From: JAMXLO01 sp041487355
GTDB taxonomy: Bacteria > Pseudomonadota > Alphaproteobacteria > Acetobacterales > Acetobacteraceae
NCBI GenBank assembly: GCA_041487355.1
Contig: JBGPND010000195.1
Coordinates: forward strand, 1 to 9,967
DNA length: 9,967 nucleotides
Direction of reading: 5' to 3'
The stretch's first letter is position 1; each line of letters starts with the position of its first letter. Under the pieces are notes generated by a model. The model saw only the letters and a list, made by a program, of their open reading frames with translations. It searched no databases and was not told the DNA's origin. The position numbers were made by a program, and so were the translations under genes. Positions 6,763 to 9,967 of this stretch are shown here, piece by piece.

Positions 6763-6786
6763 CGGCGCAGAGGCGCGACGCTACGC
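6757..6786. terminator. Hairpin spanning both stop codons of convergent genes
   Basis: GCGTAGCG (6757-6764) and CGCTACGC (6779-6786) are perfect 8-base inverted arms around a 14-base spacer. One arm holds the TAG of lutC, the other the TAG of the minus-strand DUF2892 gene. A bidirectional terminator is plausible, but no T tracts flank it. Confidence 0.45.
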
Positions 6787-6984
6787 GAACCCGGCCCGCG
6801 TCTGCAGCCCCATTTTCTTGAGCGCAATCACGACCGGACAGATGCCGGTGAACGATGCCTGGATGAGATGGGCGCCCATGACACCGGTCACCCAGAGCCA
6901 GTTGAGGTTATGATAGACGGCCAACAGCACGCTGCCGAGCACCACGACTCCGACGACGAACAGGACGGCACGTTCGACTGTCAT
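6781..6984 (-). CDS. Small DUF2892 (YgaP-type) inner-membrane protein
   Basis: A 67-residue protein with two predicted membrane segments, about residues 6-24 and 28-46, then the conserved FTGICPVVIALKKMGL (45-60). This C-terminal signature is typical of DUF2892 and of the membrane part of rhodanese YgaP. There is no rhodanese domain here, so it is a stand-alone form; these are often found near sulfur or redox genes and their role is unclear. I chose ATG 6984 because a purine-rich tract (GGGGGGAAGCAGG) lies just upstream on the minus strand and TM1 follows at once. The frame stays open upstream to 7188, but those extra 68 residues are not family-like and would run across the opposite promoter. 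It is convergent with lutC and divergent from the MFS gene. Confidence 0.85.
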   Translation of the reverse strand: MTVERAVLFVVGVVVLGSVLLAVYHNLNWLWVTGVMGAHLIQASFTGICPVVIALKKMGLQTRAGFA

Positions 6985-7093
6985 TTGCCTGCTTCCCCCC
7001 CTTGCGACATCCAATGGCCGGTCAAACCGGCCAGGGCGCACCAGATGATGAGCTTTTCCCTGCGATATCGCAACCAATAGACGCCGGTCTACG
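6985..7093. promoter_or_regulatory. Divergent promoter region with REP-like half palindrome
   Basis: This 109-base gap separates the DUF2892 gene from the MFS gene and should hold both promoters. TGGCCGGT (7015-7022) and ACCGGCCA (7026-7033) form a perfect 8-base hairpin with a CAA loop. It shares the ATGGCCGG core with the REP pair at 4559-4634, so it may be a degenerate single copy, or an operator. I see no convincing -35/-10 pair and no strong Shine-Dalgarno before the MFS start. Confidence 0.4.
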
Positions 7094-8278
7094 ATGCCAC
7101 TTTGGCCGCTGATCGCCACCCTCGCCGCGCAGACACTGGCGACCATGGCGCTGTTCTCGCTACCCGCCATCGCCCCGGTGGTCGCCAAGGCGCTCGGCGT
7201 CCGGGGCGAGCTGGTCGGTGTATTCGTGTCGCTGGCCTATGGGACCGGCATCGTCTCGGCGCTCCTGTCGCCCGGGTTCATCCATCGCTACGGCGGGGTC
7301 CGCGCCACGCAGGCCGTGCTGGTCGCCGCGGCTGGCATGCTGATCATTGCGGCGGGCGGCAGCGTCGCCTGCCTCGCCGTAGCGGCGGTCGTCATGGGCC
7401 TCGGCTACGGGGCGGGAGCGGCCGCCAGCACGCACCTGTTGGTGCCGCACACGCCCGCGCGCGTTTTCAACCTGGTCATGTCGCTGCGCCAGATCGGTGT
7501 GCCGCTGGGCGGGGTGCTCGCCAGCCTGTCGCTGCCGCCGCTCATGCTGGTCATGGGATGGCGGGAGGCGCTGCTGGCCGAACTTCCGGCGATACTTCTG
7601 TTTACGGCCCTTCTCCAGCTTCCCCGCAAGAAGTGGGATGCGGCGCGCGAGCCAGCGCGAAAGCTGGTCGGGCGCGCCCTGTTGCAGCCTTTCGCGCTGC
7701 TCCGCGAGGCACCGATCCGCCGCCTTTCGATCGCCAGCTTCGTGTATTCCGGGACGCAGCTCAGCTTCGTCGCGTTCATGACCGTGCACCTGACGACGAT
7801 GGCCGGCTTCGATCTGATCCATGCCGGGCGCGCGTTGGCGACCTATCAGGTTGCCGGGGCGGTCAGCCGGCCGATCTGGGGCTGGATCGCCGACCGATTC
7901 CTGACGCCCAGATTGACGCTGGCGGTGCACGGATTCGGCATGGCGGCAGCTTCCCTGGCCGCCGGCTGGTTCGGGCCGGGCTGGCCCGGCTGGCTCGTTC
8001 TGGCGGTGGCGACCTTCGCGGGCTGCACCGCCGGCGGCTACACCGGCGTCGCCTACGCGGAATACGCCCATCTCGGCGGGGCAAGGCGGACCGAGGCCAC
8101 CGGCCTGGGTACCGCCAGCATGTTCACCGGCGTCCTGCTGATCCCGTCGAGCTTCGGCCTCGCGGTCGCCGCGCTGGGCGAATACAGGCTGGCGTACGGC
8201 ACCCTCGCGATGCTTGCCTTGGCGAGTGCGTTGCTGCTCTGTCTCGGCCCATGGACAAGCCGCACCGTGCCCGCCTGA
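7094..8278 (+). CDS. Major facilitator superfamily transporter
   Basis: A 394-residue integral membrane protein with about 12 hydrophobic segments in two six-helix halves, joined by a basic cytoplasmic loop around LPRKKWDAAREPARK. The length is normal for a single-domain MFS porter. The first helix starts almost at the N-terminus, supporting ATG 7094, although no clear ribosome binding site precedes it. A loop 2-3 region with GFIHRYGGVRATQ (a degenerate MFS signature) and GWIADRFLTPRL in the second half fit the family. It resembles the CynX/YbfB-like group of small-molecule transporters, but the substrate cannot be assigned. The Smr gene starts inside its last 28 bases. Location near the acid-metabolism genes raises the possibility of organic-acid transport, without direct support, as the intervening gene points the other way. 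Confidence 0.9.
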   Translation: MPLWPLIATLAAQTLATMALFSLPAIAPVVAKALGVRGELVGVFVSLAYGTGIVSALLSPGFIHRYGGVRATQAVLVAAAGMLIIAAGGSVACLAVAAVVMGLGYGAGAAASTHLLVPHTPARVFNLVMSLRQIGVPLGGVLASLSLPPLMLVMGWREALLAELPAILLFTALLQLPRKKWDAAREPARKLVGRALLQPFALLREAPIRRLSIASFVYSGTQLSFVAFMTVHLTTMAGFDLIHAGRALATYQVAGAVSRPIWGWIADRFLTPRLTLAVHGFGMAAASLAAGWFGPGWPGWLVLAVATFAGCTAGGYTGVAYAEYAHLGGARRTEATGLGTASMFTGVLLIPSSFGLAVAALGEYRLAYGTLAMLALASALLLCLGPWTSRTVPA

Positions 8279-8850
8279 CCGACGCCGATCATGCTGCGTG
8301 GGCGAGCTATGCCAGCCGGATAACGCCCCTGCCCGGACGCAATCGCCCCGTCCTGGCCGACACCCCGGCACAAGCCGGCGAGCTGCCCGTCGGGTCGCGA
8401 GCCCGGGCGCAAACGCCGCGACCGCGGCCGGGCGCCCATGTGCGTGGCGCGCACATCGCGGCGGCTTCGCTGATGGTCGGCACGCAGCCGGGCGGCGTGG
8501 ACAGCGGCTCCTGGCAACGCTTCCGCACCGGCAAGCTGCGCGCCGCGAGGGTGCTGGACCTCCACGGCCAGACGGCACAGCGAGCCTACCACGCGCTGGT
8601 TGCCTTCCTGCGGACGGCGCACGCGGACCGGCTCCGCTGCGTCGAGGTGGTGACCGGCCGGGGGAGCCGGGGATCTGCCACCGGGTCCGGGCATTATGCG
8701 GGGGGTGACCCGGTCGGCGGGGGAGTGCTCCGGCGCGAGCTGCCGTTCTGGTTGAACCTGCCGGAGATCAGGCCGCTGGTGCTGGCCGCCGCGCACCCGC
8801 ACGCGGCCAACCCGGGGTCGGTCCGCCTGCTGTTGCGGCGCGCACGATGA
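8251..8850 (+). CDS. Smr (MutS2 C-terminal-like) domain protein
   Basis: A 199-residue protein starting at ATG 8251 inside the end of the MFS gene (28-base overlap, different frame). Its N-terminus reads RLTDADHAAWASYASRITPLPGR, as in stand-alone alphaproteobacterial Smr proteins. A variable Pro/Ala-rich linker (about 31-95) leads to the Smr domain with LDLHG (102-106), VVTGRG (133-138) and GGGVLRRELPFWLN (156-169), ending LLLRRAR. Smr domains bind and may nick branched DNA or cleave RNA; the cellular role of this short type is not settled. A Gly/Ser-rich stretch of about 20 residues separates TGRG from GVLR, longer than usual. No clear ribosome binding site is seen, so coupled translation is likely. 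The stop overlaps the next start as ATGA. Confidence 0.88.
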   Translation: MDKPHRARLTDADHAAWASYASRITPLPGRNRPVLADTPAQAGELPVGSRARAQTPRPRPGAHVRGAHIAAASLMVGTQPGGVDSGSWQRFRTGKLRAARVLDLHGQTAQRAYHALVAFLRTAHADRLRCVEVVTGRGSRGSATGSGHYAGGDPVGGGVLRRELPFWLNLPEIRPLVLAAAHPHAANPGSVRLLLRRAR

Positions 8851-9254
8851 CCCCGTTCGGGGCCAGGCTGCGGGCATTGCGGGCCGAGCGGGGGGTGACG
8901 TTGCAGCGCCTGGCCGGCGAGCTGCAGGTGTCGGCGGCCTACCTCTCCGCCCTGGAGCATGGCAAGCGCGGCGCGCCGAGCGCGGGGCTGGTGCACCAGG
9001 TCAACGAGTTCTTCGGTCTGATCTGGGACGATGCGGAGGAGCTGGCGCGGCTCGCGCGGCTGTCGCATCCGCGGGTGACGGTGAACACGGTCGGGCTGAC
9101 GCCAGAACAGACGGCGCTCGCCAACCGCCTGGCGCAGACCATCCACCGGCTGTCGCCCGAGACGGTGGCCACGCTGCACGCGGTGCTCGATACGACGACG
9201 CCGCAACCGAAACCGCGCCTGCGACGCGCGGCGGGACAGGGGCGGCGGGGGTAG
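8847..9254 (+). CDS. XRE-family helix-turn-helix transcriptional regulator
   Basis: A 135-residue DNA-binding protein. Residues about 4-58 form a Cro/C1-type HTH: FGARLRALRAERGVTLQRLA, then the recognition helix in VSAAYLSALEHGKRGAPS. A helical middle and a basic tail (PKPRLRRAAGQGRRG) follow. It starts in an ATGA overlap with the Smr gene. Smr next to a short XRE regulator is a recurrent pair in alphaproteobacteria, so the two probably act or are expressed together. Its target is unknown; the MFS-Smr-XRE promoter or a housekeeping set are possible. No toxin or metallopeptidase domain is present, so a toxin-antitoxin role is not supported. Confidence 0.9.
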   Translation: MTPFGARLRALRAERGVTLQRLAGELQVSAAYLSALEHGKRGAPSAGLVHQVNEFFGLIWDDAEELARLARLSHPRVTVNTVGLTPEQTALANRLAQTIHRLSPETVATLHAVLDTTTPQPKPRLRRAAGQGRRG

Positions 9255-9369
9255 CGCCGTTTCAGGCAGGCTGGAAAGGCCTGGTGCCACCGACCGACGG
9301 TCTGGGGGTCACGAACCGTCTAGAAAAATTCACCACAGAGACGCAGGGCAACGCAGAGGAATCCGATTA
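9255..9369. repeat. Intergenic spacer with a CACCACAGAGACGCAG-type repeat
   Basis: No gene is visible here. ATTCACCACAGAGACGCAG and the following GGCAACGCAGAGG (about 9328-9360) match the general form of a short dispersed sequence, TTCACCACAGAGACACAGAG-like, that recurs between genes in many proteobacteria. The segment has an internal ACGCAG direct repeat. GGTGCCACC (9282-9290) is a short palindrome that could form a small hairpin near the end of the MFS-Smr-XRE operon but lacks a T run. The repeat call is from memory of the pattern. Confidence 0.35.
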
Positions 9370-9476
9370 GAGCGTTTCCATCCAGACTGGAATCCCAGCC
9401 ATGCGCTGGCGGGGGTTCCGAAACGCCCCCGATGTACGATTCGTAGGCCTCCGGTTGACTATCACCGTAGGTGTCC

Positions 9477-9896
9477 ATGCTTTGGCAGCGAGGCAAAGCC
9501 TACTCCCAGGATTTGCGTGACCGCGTCTTCGCGGCGGCGGACGCGGGCACGCGCGTGGGGCGGATCGCGGATATGCTGTTCGTCAGCGGCTCCTATGTCT
9601 CCAAGGTTCTCATTCGGCGCTGCCAGACCGGCGAAACCACGGCCAGGCCACAGTGCTGTCACGTCCCGGCCAAGCTGAGCGACTATCACACGGCGATCCG
9701 GGAGCAGGTGGAAGCCAAACCTGATGCGACGCTCGCGGAGCTTCGGACCTGGCTGCTGGAGACGCATAAGGTATCCGTCAGCGTGACCCTGATGTGGGAA
9801 ACCCTGGCCCAGTTGGGCCTGACGTTAAAAAAAGACCCTGCACGCCGCGGAACAGAACCGCGAGGACGTCGCCAAGGCACGCACCGCTTGGCGTGA
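9477..9896 (+). CDS. IS630-family transposase, first frame (OrfA)
   Basis: This frame encodes the N-terminal DNA-binding half of an IS630 transposase: GKAYSQDLRDRVFAAADAG, then a helix-turn-helix with RIADMLFVSGSYVSKVLIRR, and a second helical domain ending LAQLGLTLKK. ATG 9477 is preferred; GTG 9471 in the same frame would add two residues, and neither has a strong ribosome binding site. After LKK (9825-9833) the frame leaves the family pattern and runs on to a stop at 9894-9896 with a basic, unrelated tail. The expected family sequence continues in another frame, so OrfA is either one half of a frameshifted product or broken by an indel. Confidence 0.8.
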   Translation: MLWQRGKAYSQDLRDRVFAAADAGTRVGRIADMLFVSGSYVSKVLIRRCQTGETTARPQCCHVPAKLSDYHTAIREQVEAKPDATLAELRTWLLETHKVSVSVTLMWETLAQLGLTLKKDPARRGTEPRGRRQGTHRLA

Positions 9897-9967
9897 AAGC
9901 CAGCCCACGCTGAACTCACGAAGACTGATCTTCATCGACGAAACCTGGGCCAAGACCAACATGGTCC
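9829..9967 (+). CDS. IS630-family transposase, second frame (OrfB), partial
   Basis: From the A run onward this frame reads KKTLHAAEQNREDVAKARTA, then LIFIDETWAKTNMV at the window edge. This is the start of the IS630 DDE catalytic domain; the Asp of FIDETW (codon 9937-9939) is the first catalytic acid. The frame has a TAA at 9826-9828 and no obvious start of its own, so expression would depend on a shift from OrfA at the seven-A run (9827-9833). The remaining catalytic residues are outside the window. Confidence 0.8.

Larger units (their letters stand above)
9370..9967 (+). mobile_element. IS630-family insertion sequence, 5' part
   Basis: The right edge carries an IS630-like transposase cut off by the window end. 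IS630 elements insert at TA; a TA at 9368-9369 precedes GAGCGTTTCC, so I tentatively put the left end at 9370. From 9372 to 9426 the DNA can fold: GCGTTTC (9372-9378) pairs with GAAACGC (9420-9426), and TCCAGACTGGA (9381-9391) is a palindrome inside it. This could be the terminal region of the element or an older small palindromic element it landed beside. The right end and target duplication lie outside the window. Confidence 0.5.

Noticed and set aside
6985..7188. Upstream extension of the DUF2892 frame giving a 135-residue protein.
   Set aside because: The extra residues do not look like the family, cross the divergent promoter and overlap the MFS start; ATG 6984 has a purine-rich leader.
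7102..8250. Open frame continuous with Smr and overlapping the whole MFS gene, which would give a 582-residue fusion.
   Set aside because: The upstream part is an Arg-rich out-of-frame shadow of the MFS gene; the Smr family N-terminus begins at ATG 8251.
8847..9254. XRE regulator plus Smr gene considered as a toxin-antitoxin or defence pair.
   Set aside because: Neither protein has a toxin-like domain; the arrangement is a common, probably housekeeping pair in alphaproteobacteria.
1..9967. Search for CRISPR arrays, tRNA or rRNA genes, riboswitches and retron or other reverse-transcriptase signals.
   Set aside because: No regularly spaced direct repeats, no tRNA cloverleaf or rRNA-like stretch, and no reverse transcriptase motif were seen by eye.

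Overview
The window reads as chromosomal DNA of a GC-rich alphaproteobacterium. Rhodospirillales, possibly Acetobacteraceae, is my best guess. The grounds are high GC in all codon positions, long antisense shadow frames, the REP-like palindrome built on ATGGCCGGG/CCCGGCCAT that is common in alphaproteobacterial intergenic DNA, and the overlapping Smr/XRE gene pair often seen in that class. The assignment is from general knowledge, not from a search.

Layout. Positions 1-~245 are the 3' end of an insertion sequence: the last 22 codons of an IS1182/IS5-like transposase, then a non-coding tail with a hairpin. Positions 358-4514 hold a metabolic block. A TauD/TfdA-type Fe(II)/2-oxoglutarate dioxygenase lies on the minus strand. 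It is divergent from a CaiB/BaiF (class III) CoA-transferase and a ThDP-dependent lyase of the oxalyl-CoA decarboxylase/2-hydroxyacyl-CoA lyase type. A paired REP-like element (4559-4634) follows. After it come lutB and lutC (4658-6762), which encode two of the three usual subunits of the LutABC lactate oxidase; no lutA is in the window. A small DUF2892 membrane protein faces lutC (6781-6984, minus strand). Divergent from it is a tightly overlapping run of MFS transporter, Smr-domain protein and XRE regulator (7094-9254). The right edge (from about 9370) is the 5' part of an IS630-family element whose transposase is split over two frames at a run of seven A.

How the genes may work together. 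The CoA-transferase and ThDP lyase have the same logic as the formyl-CoA:oxalate CoA-transferase/oxalyl-CoA decarboxylase pair. The lyase would release formyl-CoA from a 2-hydroxyacyl-CoA, and the transferase would use that formyl-CoA to activate the next acid. Substrate-pocket residues of both proteins differ from the oxalate enzymes, and the lyase has the Phe seen in 2-hydroxyacyl-CoA lyases where oxalyl-CoA decarboxylase has Tyr. I therefore favour a 2-hydroxy-acid chain-shortening (alpha-oxidation-like) route over oxalate degradation. The neighbouring dioxygenase could supply the 2-hydroxyl group, as phytanoyl-CoA hydroxylase does in peroxisomes, and LutBC could act on a related 2-hydroxy acid. 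These links are inferences from gene order and family knowledge. I saw no CRISPR array, tRNA, rRNA, phage or defence system.
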